Below are positions 15,443 to 24,390 of a stretch of 64,000 nucleotides of DNA, one piece after another; the stretch's first letter is position 1, and the number at the start of each line of letters is the position of its first letter. Source of the DNA: Dechloromonas denitrificans (GTDB lineage Bacteria; Pseudomonadota; Gammaproteobacteria; Burkholderiales; Rhodocyclaceae). The position numbers and the translations under genes are program-made. The DNA is taken from assembly GCF_001551835.1 (NCBI RefSeq), contig NZ_LODL01000021.1, forward strand, positions 603,679-667,678, in the 5' to 3' direction. The notes under the pieces were generated by a model, which saw nothing but the letters and a program-made list of their open reading frames with translations, made no database searches and was not told the origin of the DNA.

Positions 15443-18238
15443 ATGTTCAACGAAGTACGGCCCAAAGTGTCGGTTTTCATCCCAACCTACAACTATGGAC
15501 AATTCATCGGCAAGACGCTGGCCTCAGTTGCAGCCCAGACCTTTCAGGACTATGAAGTCCTGATCATCGACAACGCCTCCGAAGACGACACGACAAATAT
15601 CGTCAAACGCTGGACGGAAAGCGACACTCGTTTCCGCTATCACCGCAATGCAACAAACCTTGGCTTGTTTGCCAGTGCCAATATCGGCTTCGATGCTGCC
15701 AGAGGAACCTATCTGGTTATGCTATCAGCCGACGACTATTGGGAAGACAGCTTTCTCGCCAAGTCTGTTGCCGCACTTGATGCCAATCCGGAATGCAGCT
15801 TCAGCTATAGCGCCTGGCGGAATTTCAACATGCTACCGGGGTCGGAGGAAACCAATACCGTCGGCTATATCGTGCCGCCGAAAGCCAGCGGGATCTACAA
15901 CGAAACCGCCCCCCTGATGGCCCATAACTGGATAACCAATTCGATTGCCCTGATCCGCAAGGATCTTTGCTCGAAGATTGGTGGCTATGTCCATCCGCGG
16001 CTATATCATCTCGGCGACTGGTTCCTTTGGTTACGCCTCCTCACTCAGGGCCCCGCCTACTACATCAACGAGTCGCTGGGCAATTACCGTCTCCACTCAA
16101 GCTCTGAGAGCGCCCGATTGATTAACAGCAATCTTTCGGGCTTTGACCACATCGTCTGTTTCGATCTGTTGACCACGGAAGACTACTGGACGATGCCCAT
16201 TAAATTGCTGGCCAAGGCCAATCAGATTCGCTGGCTAACCGGTCGTCCGCTCTGCGCGATTGTCCTGGAACTCGGCGGAAACGAAGCACCACCATTAATC
16301 CAGGCATTCTTCGCACATTATCAAGCCGAACTGTTCACCGAAGCGGCCCATTGCATTCTCGATCAGCCCGTTCTGAAAACAGATTCCGACGAAAATGCGT
16401 TGAACTTGCTGCGACGAGCCTTGCAAATCAATCCAAATTTGGAATCAGCCCGGAAACTGGCGCTCCGCTTCCTCCCGTCAAGCGAAATATCACAGCTGAC
16501 CGGCCAGCACCTTGCCCCCCAGCTCGACTCGGTAAATCCGCTGAGCAAGGGCATTGAGTATTTCGAGAAGGCCGACTACGAAACCTCGCTCGAATGGCTA
16601 TCGAAGGCACTCGAGGCTATGCCAGAAGATCCAATGTCGGCCGTTTACATCGCACTGATCTCGGCCACCCAGGGGCTGGAAGAAAATGCCGATGCACTGA
16701 TTTCACACGCCCTGATACTGTCCCCAAACCGCAACGACTTTCTCGCCGCACTGGGTGAAACCTTCCTCAAGGCCGGGAACTCTCGCGCCGCACTCAGATA
16801 TTTGCAGCAAGCCGTTCGCACTCAACCTGATTTATTCCTGGCCTATCCGGCAATGGCCGAGGCCTTACGCCTTGAAGGCGACCCCGACGCAGCGATCCAG
16901 CTATTGAGCAGTGCCGTCCATATCGATTCGGATAGCCAAGAAAACATCTTGTCGGTGCTGATCGAATTGCTCACTCGGCGAGGCGATATTGCCGGACTCG
17001 CTGAAACCTGCATCCGACTGCGCAATCGCCCCGCTTACCACAGCCTCGCATTGCGCCTGCTTTCGCGCACCGGGGTCAATGCCGAAAGAATTCTCGAGGA
17101 AGCTTCATGGCATTTCCAGAAATTCCTGGCCAGCCCGCATCGCTCACCACCGAACATCACTCGCCCAGACCAGTCAACGCTTACGCTAGCCTTCATGGTC
17201 AGCGATTTCCGGCGCGAGGAGCAAAGCGGACGACTGGAATCACTGTTGATGCACCTTTCATCGCAGCGATTCCGGACACTCGTCATCGACAATGATGCAA
17301 TGGCTTCGGAGAGTGAGACTGCGCAGCGTTGCTCCTTGATCAGCGACCAATGGCTTTCAATCAGCGGCAAGGACGACCATATCGCGGAAGCAGACCTTAC
17401 TCAGCGCGCCCCCGATATTCTGATCGATCTCGATGGGCATGGGCCGAAGCAACGCCTCAGCCTGATTCAAGCCACCAGTATTCCGCTCAAGGCATCCTGG
17501 AGTGACGTCCCCATCGGCGATGCCTCGGGTATCCATCAACTCATCGGCCGTGCTCTGCTGCCAAGCGACTCGACAATCGACTCGACAATCGACTCGTCCC
17601 GGCAGATTACCCTACCCGGGCTTGGCGAGACATTCAGTTTGCCCGAATTAGCATGCGCCTCTGATGACAAGACTCAGGCAACAAGCTTTGGCTGTCTGAC
17701 CGCAGCCATTCACATCGACGCCAAAACTTGGCAGGTTTTTGCCGCACTGCTCAGCGAAATCTCCGGCAGTCGCTTGCGAATCAACCTAGCCGAACTGGGC
17801 CCTCCTGCCGAAGCGTTCATATCCGGAATATTCGCCGCTGCCGGGGTCGACTCGGCTCGACTCGAGTTTATCCATGCGACAACCCGGGAAGACATCTGCC
17901 ATTACTGGCGCGATATCAACGTGGGCCTCGCTCCTATTCATGCCTCGGGAGACCAGGCTTTGCCGGCTTGCCTCTGGATGGAGACTCCATTTGTCGCCAT
18001 CCGTGGACAAACCCCTTGGGCTAGTCGCCCATCGGCGCTTCTCGATGCAGTGGGCTGCCAGACCTGGATTGCGGAAGACTTTGACGGCTACCTGGCGATT
18101 GCAAAATCCTTGTTTTTGGCGAGTCCACCGCAAGGATTGCGTCAGCGCCTCAAGAATGCCGGACTCACCGATGCCGCCGGGTTCACCCATTTATTCGAAA
18201 CGGCACTTAGCCGTGCCTGGTCCGAAGGCCGCCCATGA
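15443..18238 (+). CDS. GT2-TPR-GT41-like fusion protein
   Basis: A 931-residue three-part protein. Residues 7 to about 230 are a GT2 (GT-A) domain: VSVFIPTYNYGQF, VLIIDNASEDDT, and LSADDYW as the metal-binding DxD region. About 370-560 holds TPR repeats (ALEAMPEDPMSAVYIAL and so on). From about 575 to the end the sequence resembles the O-GlcNAc-transferase fold (AFMVSDF, ILIDLDGHG, DINVGL). The GT41 catalytic His after SDF is replaced (SDFRREEQ), and the conserved NGGTT element is missing (GLAPIHASGDQALP). ATG 15443, preceded by AAGAGA, is preferred over an upstream in-frame ATG that overlaps the previous gene. Confidence 0.82.
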   Translation: MFNEVRPKVSVFIPTYNYGQFIGKTLASVAAQTFQDYEVLIIDNASEDDTTNIVKRWTESDTRFRYHRNATNLGLFASANIGFDAARGTYLVMLSADDYWEDSFLAKSVAALDANPECSFSYSAWRNFNMLPGSEETNTVGYIVPPKASGIYNETAPLMAHNWITNSIALIRKDLCSKIGGYVHPRLYHLGDWFLWLRLLTQGPAYYINESLGNYRLHSSSESARLINSNLSGFDHIVCFDLLTTEDYWTMPIKLLAKANQIRWLTGRPLCAIVLELGGNEAPPLIQAFFAHYQAELFTEAAHCILDQPVLKTDSDENALNLLRRALQINPNLESARKLALRFLPSSEISQLTGQHLAPQLDSVNPLSKGIEYFEKADYETSLEWLSKALEAMPEDPMSAVYIALISATQGLEENADALISHALILSPNRNDFLAALGETFLKAGNSRAALRYLQQAVRTQPDLFLAYPAMAEALRLEGDPDAAIQLLSSAVHIDSDSQENILSVLIELLTRRGDIAGLAETCIRLRNRPAYHSLALRLLSRTGVNAERILEEASWHFQKFLASPHRSPPNITRPDQSTLTLAFMVSDFRREEQSGRLESLLMHLSSQRFRTLVIDNDAMASESETAQRCSLISDQWLSISGKDDHIAEADLTQRAPDILIDLDGHGPKQRLSLIQATSIPLKASWSDVPIGDASGIHQLIGRALLPSDSTIDSTIDSSRQITLPGLGETFSLPELACASDDKTQATSFGCLTAAIHIDAKTWQVFAALLSEISGSRLRINLAELGPPAEAFISGIFAAAGVDSARLEFIHATTREDICHYWRDINVGLAPIHASGDQALPACLWMETPFVAIRGQTPWASRPSALLDAVGCQTWIAEDFDGYLAIAKSLFLASPPQGLRQRLKNAGLTDAAGFTHLFETALSRAWSEGRP
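17567..17596 (+). repeat. 12-base in-frame tandem repeat
   Basis: The unit GACTCGACAATC occurs twice in a row and is followed by GACTCG, within the GT41-like part of the fusion gene. It encodes a D-S-T-I repeat and keeps the frame. Copy number could change by slippage without breaking the gene. Confidence 0.85.
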
Positions 18239-19059
18239 ACACGCAGAAAATCTCCATCATCATTTGCAGCATCGAGGCGGGAAAATTCGCCCGTATCAGT
18301 GAGTCGTACAAGCACCTGCTCGCCGGTCATACGCTGGAAATCATCGGCATTCATGATGCAAAGTCACTGGCCGAGGGCTACAACAGGGGCATTGAGCAAT
18401 CGAGTGGCGACATACTTATCTTTTCCCACGACGACATCCTGATTATCGATCCTGATTTCCACGAAAAAATCGTCAGTCGTCTGGAAACCTACGATGTGCT
18501 TGGTTTCGTCGGAACCAACCGATTGATCACCGGCACCTGGTTTGGCGCCGGCCAACCTTACTTGCACGGCGTGGTTTCACATGCGCGCCCCAAAGAGGCC
18601 AAACTAACCATCGATATTTTTGGCGTCGCGGACTGGCCAGTTATCAGCGACATAAAGGCTGTGGATGGCCTGTGCATGATCACCAAGCGAGAGGTCGCAA
18701 CGGGCATCGGATTCGATGCCGCCACATTTGACGGCTTTCACCTCTACGACCTGGACTTCAGCTTCTCCGCCTATCGCGCCGGATACAAACTCGCCGTGTG
18801 CTGTGACATACCGATCATTCATGAATCGACCGGTCAGTTCGACAGCAAACATCAGGAGTTTGCCAACCGGTTCATCAGCAAGCACGGTAAATTTCTCGAC
18901 GCAGGAACCCCTGCCGACAATCGCCGAGGCCAACAAAAAACCCCGGCCGGCCGGGGTGCCTTGTTACCCGATTACCACGCCCTGCTTCGGACCTGGCAGC
19001 CTGAAGTGCTGAAGCGGACAACCGCGGCAATTCACAGGGAAGCGCTGACAGCGAGTTAA
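18235..19059 (+). CDS. GT2-like glycosyltransferase
   Basis: A 274-residue GT-A-type transferase. The N-terminus KISIIICSIEAGKF and a shortened first half lead to GDILIFSHDDILI, the likely metal- and nucleotide-binding DD motif. DGLCMITKREV and DGFHLYDLDFSFSAYRAGYK are typical of the glycosyltransferase-like family that includes flagellar glycan transferases. The ATG overlaps the fusion gene's stop (ATGA). The last 45 residues are low in similarity to known folds and are encoded across an antisense terminator (18932-18957). The stop overlaps that of the convergent OGT-type gene. Confidence 0.8.
   Translation: MNTQKISIIICSIEAGKFARISESYKHLLAGHTLEIIGIHDAKSLAEGYNRGIEQSSGDILIFSHDDILIIDPDFHEKIVSRLETYDVLGFVGTNRLITGTWFGAGQPYLHGVVSHARPKEAKLTIDIFGVADWPVISDIKAVDGLCMITKREVATGIGFDAATFDGFHLYDLDFSFSAYRAGYKLAVCCDIPIIHESTGQFDSKHQEFANRFISKHGKFLDAGTPADNRRGQQKTPAGRGALLPDYHALLRTWQPEVLKRTTAAIHREALTAS
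18932..18957 (-). terminator. Intrinsic terminator inside the convergent gene
   Basis: The palindrome CCCCGGCCGGCCGGGG (18941-18956) is flanked on the left by six A residues (18935-18940). Read on the minus strand it is a GC-rich hairpin followed by TTTTTTGTTG. It lies about 100 bases past the stop of the leftward OGT-type gene, inside the coding end of the rightward GT2-like gene. Confidence 0.75.
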
Positions 19060-21458
19060 GCGTCTGCCGCTTTAGTCGAAGCCACCCAGCGCTGCCACAT
19101 TTCGCCGAAAGCCGATTCGAGTCCCCGGGCCAGGCGGGGTGCATCCATCAATGGGCTGCCTTGCATTTTTTCACGCAGGCCAGCTCGCATGCGCTTTAGC
19201 CGCTCTCGCTCATTGGCGAGCGCCACCGCCTTGCTGACATAGGCCTCGGCGCTATCGGCAACCAGTTCGTTCAGCCCGACATTTTCCAGAATTGCTTTGC
19301 CCATGCGCGAAACCAGCATATCGCCCGGCCAGGTGATATAAGGCACCCCCATCCAGATCGAGTCATAACCGGTCGTCCCGCCGTTGAAGGGAAAGGGGTC
19401 CAAACCGAGGTCAATGTCGTTGTATGAATTGAAATACTCGAGTTGCGGCTGTATCCCTCGGATCTCCAGTCGTTCCGGCGCCACCCCGTAACGGGCAAAC
19501 TGATCATGAATATAGCTGACCAGCCCGCCCTCGGTTCCCCCGCGAGCAACGACGACGAGCCGGGAATCCGGGACCCTGTTCAAAATCTCGGACCAAAGCT
19601 TGATCGCCAGCTGACTGACCTTGCGAAAGTTATTGAGGCAACCAAAGGTAAATGGCTTTCTGCTTCGCTCGGCGGGTAACCCAGGCATGATTGGCACATC
19701 AGGTATCCCGGTTCGCACCCCGTAGCAATCTGGCAAAGGCCATGGTGTTTCACTGCACCAGCTACCTTCCGTCAATACGGGATCGGGTGGGACAAAGATA
19801 TAGTCCACCGCCGACATCCCGCTCGTACCGGGAAAACCCAGCCAAGTCACGACAATAGGCGCCGGCTTGCAGGCGACAACGAGCAGACGATTGCCTTCGG
19901 TATTGCCGTTGAGATCGACGAGGATATCTATTTCGTCCGACTCGATCAGGTTCGCCAGCGCTTCGTCGCCAATTGCCAGCACATCCCGCCACTGATCGAC
20001 CGCCGCCCGGCAACGCGCTGTAATCTCGTCAGCAGCCTGCGAGTTGTAATAAACGACGCTTTCAAGCTTGGTTCGGTCAAGCTTGTTCAAGAAGGGCAGC
20101 ACGAATGCCGCCACTGGATGCGTACGGAAATCGGAGGTCAGCCAGCCGATACGCAATTTTCTCCCGGGAGATTTATCACGCGCGGCAAAATTTGGCTCGC
20201 GCCAATGCGCCGAACAAAGATTACGGTCAAACTCCTGTGCCAGACTGAGAACATCCTGGGCCGAAGCCTCGCTGGAATGCACCAGCACCCACAGCGAGTT
20301 GATGTAAGCAGTTGCCGATTTGGGGTTAACCGCCAGCGCCTTGCGATACTGTTCGAGCGCCTCATCGTTACGGGCTTGATCGCCAAACCAACTGCCAAGA
20401 TTGAGCAAGGCATTGACGTGATTCGGGTTGATCGCCAAAACATGTTCAGCGGCCTGCCGAGCCTTCTCGCTTTGCCCAAGCTTGGTATAAACCACGATCA
20501 GGGTATTCCAGGCATTCAGGTTTTCCGGATGCCGCTCGACTGCCATTTCCAGATTCTCACGTGCAATCTCCATCTGGCCACGTGTTGTGAACAGCAGGCC
20601 CATATGCTCGTAAATCCAGTCATCGGGAACACCGAGGGTATGCGCCTTTTCCAAGGCATCAATGGCCGGCAGCGTGTTGCCGCATTGAACCAGCGCAATG
20701 CCGAGCTTGGCCCAGAGTTCGGCCGATTCAGGATTGAGGTCCAACGCTCGCTCGAAATAACTGGCGGCTTCGCGCGAATTAGCCTTCGCCAGTTCAATAT
20801 CACCACATACCGTAAGGATGGCTGGAGATGCCGGATTCAAACTCAGGGCTTGTTGGGCACAAGGTGCGGCCTTCTCGAGTTCCCCCCGAGCTCGATAGAG
20901 ATCGGCCAGCGAAAGCCAGGCATCAGCATAACCAGTGTCCAAACGGGCAGCCGCCTTGAAGTCAGCCAAGGCATCGTCCAGCTCGCCGAGGTGCTGCGAC
21001 GCCATGCCCCGCAAACAGTAATGCCCCGCCAGAGCACCTTTTCGCTTGATCACCTTGTTCAATATTTTTTTTGCCCCAGCCCAGTTGCCCTGTGCCACAT
21101 AGGCACCACTCAAGGCACAGGCGATATCCGAATCATTGGGCTCAAGCGCAACTGCTCGCTCCAGTTGAGAGACCCCTTGTTCGACAAGGCCAACCCGGCA
21201 ACAGGCCTCTCCCAGGCGTTTTTTGTATTTTGCCGACCTGGGGGAAAGGGTTACTGCATGTTCAAGCAGGGACAGGGCGGACTCGTTATCGCCAATTCGA
21301 AAGGCGAGATCCCCCAAACCGAACCATGCCCGATGATTTTCCGGCTGTGCCGAAACGACTGCCTCAAAAAGACTCCCAGCCTTTTCATAATCACCCGCTT
21401 TCACGGCGACCTCGGCCAAGCCCAACTCGTGCATCCGCCCCTGTTTCATAAATGCCAT
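19056..21458 (-). CDS. TPR / O-GlcNAc transferase (SPINDLY-type, GT41)
   Basis: An 800-residue protein. Residues 1 to about 390 consist of some ten TPR repeats for protein-substrate binding. The GT41 catalytic region follows: WLTSDFRTHPVAAF with the conserved His, ILVDLNGNTEGNRL, FGCLNNFRKVS, and DLGLDPFPFNGGTTGYDS. These are the nucleotide-sugar-binding hallmarks. It should transfer a sugar to Ser/Thr of a protein. It is divergent from fliC across 200 bases, so flagellin is the obvious candidate substrate (inference). ATG 21458 is chosen; TTG 21482 and ATG 21434 (AGGGG upstream) are alternatives. Confidence 0.85.
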   Translation of the reverse strand: MAFMKQGRMHELGLAEVAVKAGDYEKAGSLFEAVVSAQPENHRAWFGLGDLAFRIGDNESALSLLEHAVTLSPRSAKYKKRLGEACCRVGLVEQGVSQLERAVALEPNDSDIACALSGAYVAQGNWAGAKKILNKVIKRKGALAGHYCLRGMASQHLGELDDALADFKAAARLDTGYADAWLSLADLYRARGELEKAAPCAQQALSLNPASPAILTVCGDIELAKANSREAASYFERALDLNPESAELWAKLGIALVQCGNTLPAIDALEKAHTLGVPDDWIYEHMGLLFTTRGQMEIARENLEMAVERHPENLNAWNTLIVVYTKLGQSEKARQAAEHVLAINPNHVNALLNLGSWFGDQARNDEALEQYRKALAVNPKSATAYINSLWVLVHSSEASAQDVLSLAQEFDRNLCSAHWREPNFAARDKSPGRKLRIGWLTSDFRTHPVAAFVLPFLNKLDRTKLESVVYYNSQAADEITARCRAAVDQWRDVLAIGDEALANLIESDEIDILVDLNGNTEGNRLLVVACKPAPIVVTWLGFPGTSGMSAVDYIFVPPDPVLTEGSWCSETPWPLPDCYGVRTGIPDVPIMPGLPAERSRKPFTFGCLNNFRKVSQLAIKLWSEILNRVPDSRLVVVARGGTEGGLVSYIHDQFARYGVAPERLEIRGIQPQLEYFNSYNDIDLGLDPFPFNGGTTGYDSIWMGVPYITWPGDMLVSRMGKAILENVGLNELVADSAEAYVSKAVALANERERLKRMRAGLREKMQGSPLMDAPRLARGLESAFGEMWQRWVASTKAADA

Positions 21459-21547
21459 GTTTCCGAAAACGATATTGCGCAAGTTTAACGTTTTGCCTGC
21501 TACTCAAGATGGCTGGAACAGCGATTAGGACGGATGAAAAAAATCGC

Positions 21548-21574
21548 TAAAGTTCCAGCACGGCTATCCGTTAA
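21548..21574 (+). promoter_or_regulatory. Sigma-28 promoter of fliC
   Basis: TAAAGTTC (21548-21555), then 11 bases, then TCCGTTAA (21567-21574). Against the FliA consensus TAAAGTTT-N11-GCCGATAA this matches 7 of 8 and 6 of 8 positions with exact spacing. It gives an untranslated leader of roughly 75 bases that ends in AAGGAG before the fliC ATG. Confidence 0.75.
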
Positions 21575-21658
21575 TGAATTCAAGCGGCGAAACTTCTTCC
21601 CAGACGAAACGCCGAAGTAAGTTGAACCATCGAACAAGCCCTTTCAAGGAGATCGAAA

Positions 21659-22471
21659 ATGGCACAAATTATCAACACCAACGTTGCATCCCTGAATGCT
21701 CAGCGCAACCTGGATACTTCGCAAAACTCTCTGAAGACCTCCCTGCAACGTCTGTCTTCCGGTCTGCGTATCAACAGCTCCAAGGATGATGCTGCTGGTT
21801 TGGCCATTGCCGAGAAGATGAGTTCGCAATCCCGCGGCATGACGGTCGCGATGCGTAACGCCAATGACGGTATCTCTACTGCCCAAACGGCCGAAGCCGG
21901 TCTGGCCACCGTCGCAACCCACCTGCAACGTATGCGCGAACTGGCCACGCAAGCTGCTTCCGGCCAATACGACTCGACCAACCGTGCAGCGCTGGACAAG
22001 GAATACCAAGCACTGGGCAGCGAAATCACCCGCGCCGTAGCCGCCACCAACTTCAACGGCACCAAGCTGCTCGACGGCAACTACTCCAACGTTTCCTTCC
22101 AGATTGGCTCGACGACTTCCAGCGAATCGCAGATCTCGATTACCGTCGGTTCGCTGAACACCTCGGCATTTGGCAGCATCAGCTCCGCTGCTGGCGCAAC
22201 CGGTGCCATGTCGGCCTTGGATACCGCCATCGACAGCGTCAGCTCCTCCCGCGCCGACCTGGGTGCTCTCCAGTCCCGTTTCGAGGGCGTGCTCTCCCAA
22301 CTGTCCTCGGCCAAGGAAAACACCGAAGCAGCCCGCAGCCGCATCATGGATACCGACTACGCCGCCGAAACTGCCAACCTGAGCCGCTCGCAGATTCTGC
22401 AACAAGCCGGTACTGCCATGCTGGCACAAGCCAACGCGCTGCCGCAGAACGTTTTGTCACTGCTGCAATAA
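21659..22471 (+). CDS. fliC: Flagellin
   Basis: A 270-residue flagellin, short for the family: the conserved D0/D1 N-terminal (MAQIINTNVASLNAQ) and C-terminal (ENTEAARSRIMDTDYAAE, NVLSLLQ) coiled-coil regions are joined by a small central part without a large D2/D3 domain. The middle (about residues 140-210) is rich in Ser and Thr (QIGSTTSSESQISITVGSLNTS), and would be the exposed surface available for O-glycosylation. It has no cysteine. It is expressed from a sigma-28 promoter and followed by a hairpin, so it is probably mostly monocistronic and abundant. Confidence 0.97.
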   Translation: MAQIINTNVASLNAQRNLDTSQNSLKTSLQRLSSGLRINSSKDDAAGLAIAEKMSSQSRGMTVAMRNANDGISTAQTAEAGLATVATHLQRMRELATQAASGQYDSTNRAALDKEYQALGSEITRAVAATNFNGTKLLDGNYSNVSFQIGSTTSSESQISITVGSLNTSAFGSISSAAGATGAMSALDTAIDSVSSSRADLGALQSRFEGVLSQLSSAKENTEAARSRIMDTDYAAETANLSRSQILQQAGTAMLAQANALPQNVLSLLQ

Positions 22472-22505
22472 GCTTCAGCAACTCCTCGAGTTAGCTAAAG
22501 CCAAG

Positions 22506-22535
22506 GGGCGCGTCAGCGGTAACGCTAACGCGCCC
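22506..22535 (+). terminator. Hairpin after fliC
   Basis: GGGCGCGT pairs with ACGCGCCC and AGCG pairs with CGCT around a GTAA loop; a single C-A mismatch separates the two parts. No T-tract follows, so it may act as a partial terminator or a 3' stabiliser that keeps fliC message levels above those of flaG-fliD downstream. Confidence 0.5.
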
Positions 22536-22564
22536 GCTTCCACATTAGGAAGGAGCGTTTGATC

Positions 22565-22948
22565 ATGAGTATTTCGTCTTTGGGCATGAGCCCCAGCGCA
22601 GTCGCCCCCCCCTTGACGTCACCCTCCGACAATTCGGTGACTTCAGGCAAAGGCTTGCAAGCAGCAGCGACATCATCTGGTACCCAACAACCCGTTGCTG
22701 GCCAAACAAAAAAAGAAGAACCGTCATCGAAGGACCTTCAGGATGCCGTGAAGAGCATGAATGACTTTGTTGGCACCATTAATAACAGCTTGAAATTTAG
22801 CGTTGACGACGAGACCGGCAAAACGATCGTCAAGGTCATGGATGTCGACACCAAAGAGGTCATCAAACAGATTCCCTCCGAGGAAATGATCGCCATCGCC
22901 AAAGCGGTAGATCAGCTAAAAGGATTGCTAGTACAGCAAAAAGCGTAA
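22565..22948 (+). CDS. flaG: FlaG family protein
   Basis: A 127-residue small flagellar protein between fliC and fliD, as in Pseudomonas, Vibrio and many betaproteobacteria. The first 60 residues are Ser/Thr/Pro-rich and disordered. The conserved FlaG domain follows (about 65-125): MNDFVGTINNSLKFSVDDET, VKVMDVDTKEVIKQIPSEE. FlaG influences filament length, but its mechanism is not known. I prefer ATG 22565 over TTG 22559, because GGAG lies at a workable distance and the protein then starts MSISSLG. Confidence 0.9.
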   Translation: MSISSLGMSPSAVAPPLTSPSDNSVTSGKGLQAAATSSGTQQPVAGQTKKEEPSSKDLQDAVKSMNDFVGTINNSLKFSVDDETGKTIVKVMDVDTKEVIKQIPSEEMIAIAKAVDQLKGLLVQQKA

Positions 22949-22980
22949 GATAGGGCAGTTAAGCAGCAAGGAGGCAACAA

Positions 22981-24387
22981 ATGGCCACAATCACATCACT
23001 AGGCACCGGCTCGGGGCTTGAACTCGAATCGTTGGTTACAAAGCTGATGGCTGCGGAGAGCGTGGCATTGACCACGCTTCAGACCAAGCAATCCTCCTAT
23101 GAAACAAAGATTTCTGCCATGGGGTCTTTAAGGAGCGTGCTTGCCTCACTGCAAACGGCAGCCAAGTCAATGAGCACCGATCCCTTGCAGAAGGCCACGG
23201 ACAAGTTCGCCTCCTACACAGCCGCTGTTACAGATACGAAAATTGCCAGCGCAACAGCGTCGACCGGTGCCGTTGCAGGCAAATACTCCCTTGAAGTCAC
23301 CGCTCTAGCGGAGAGCCAACGCCTGACCAGCTCATCCTTTGGCAGCAGCGCCACCAGCATCACCGCAAGCGGCGGCTCCATTACATTGGATCTGGGCACC
23401 CTCAGCGCAGGAACATACACTGCCGACAGCAGCAGGAGCTACACGCTCAACCTTGCAGCAGGTGCCACGCTGGCAGACCTCCGTGATGCAATTAACGACT
23501 CGGATGCCGGCGTTACCGCAACGATCATCAACGGAACCAGTGGCGCTCAACTGGTCTTGTCTGGGGCGGAGGGAACAAATAACGTAATGCGCCTGTCGAG
23601 CAGCGACATTACTGGCTTCAACTTCAACCCAGAAACAGCCGGCACCCAGGACTGGTCGGAAGATCAGCCAGCCGTCGATGCCGCGTTCAAGCTCAATGGA
23701 ATTTCCGCCACCAGCCACTCCAATACGGTAACAGGTGCTCTTGACGGCGTTACGCTGGAACTGACAGCTACCAACATTGGCAGCCCAACCACACTGAAAA
23801 TTACGGAAGATTTGTCGACCAACGTCACGAAGGCGCTCCAGTCCTTTGTTTCGGCCTATAACAGCGCATCTTCCGCAATGACTGCCCTGGGGGCCTACAA
23901 CCCCGACACCAAGGTTATCGGCAACCTGCAGGGTAACAGCACCCTCCGTTATGCGATGGGCCAGATTCGCCAAACCGTTTTTGGCACGACATCCGACAAC
24001 GCGTCATCGCAATATCAAACTCTGTCAAACATCGGCGTAACGATCAATTCCAGTGGTCAATTATCAATTGACACGACCAAGCTGAATGCCGCAATCAAGG
24101 CCGATCCATCGACAGTTTCCAACTTGGTCACCAAAGTTGGCGACTCCTTCGATACGACAGTCGAGAACCTGATCGGTACGACCGGTTCGGTTACAATTGC
24201 CACCAGCGGCCTGACAAAAACTGTCAGCGACCTGGAAAATCGCCAGGAAAAACTTCAGGACCGCCTTGATGCGATCGAAAAGCGATACAGATCCCAGTTC
24301 GGCGCACTGGATACGCTGATCTCCTCTCTCTCCAGTACTGGCGATTTTTTAACCAGCTTCATTTCAAGCCTTTCGAGTAACAAATAG
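22981..24387 (+). CDS. fliD: Filament cap protein FliD (HAP2)
   Basis: A 468-residue cap protein that forms the oligomeric plate at the filament tip and guides flagellin folding. The N-terminus SLGTGSGLELESLVTKLMAAE is the conserved D0 segment. The C-terminus (NRQEKLQDRLDAIEKRYRSQFGALD) is the coiled-coil D0/D1 leg, ending TGDFLTSFISS. AAGGAGG precedes the ATG by six bases. It is followed by its secretion and assembly helpers fliS and fliT, spaced 3 bases apart. Confidence 0.95.
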   Translation: MATITSLGTGSGLELESLVTKLMAAESVALTTLQTKQSSYETKISAMGSLRSVLASLQTAAKSMSTDPLQKATDKFASYTAAVTDTKIASATASTGAVAGKYSLEVTALAESQRLTSSSFGSSATSITASGGSITLDLGTLSAGTYTADSSRSYTLNLAAGATLADLRDAINDSDAGVTATIINGTSGAQLVLSGAEGTNNVMRLSSSDITGFNFNPETAGTQDWSEDQPAVDAAFKLNGISATSHSNTVTGALDGVTLELTATNIGSPTTLKITEDLSTNVTKALQSFVSAYNSASSAMTALGAYNPDTKVIGNLQGNSTLRYAMGQIRQTVFGTTSDNASSQYQTLSNIGVTINSSGQLSIDTTKLNAAIKADPSTVSNLVTKVGDSFDTTVENLIGTTGSVTIATSGLTKTVSDLENRQEKLQDRLDAIEKRYRSQFGALDTLISSLSSTGDFLTSFISSLSSNK

Positions 24388-24390
24388 CCC

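Noticed and set aside
17567..17596. CRISPR-like repeats
   Set aside because: The units are directly adjacent without spacers and keep the reading frame; no cas gene is present in the window.
20118..21488. Rightward ORF of 456 residues opposite the OGT-type gene
   Set aside because: It is the antisense shadow of TPR repeats; the leftward frame has clear TPR and GT41 motifs.
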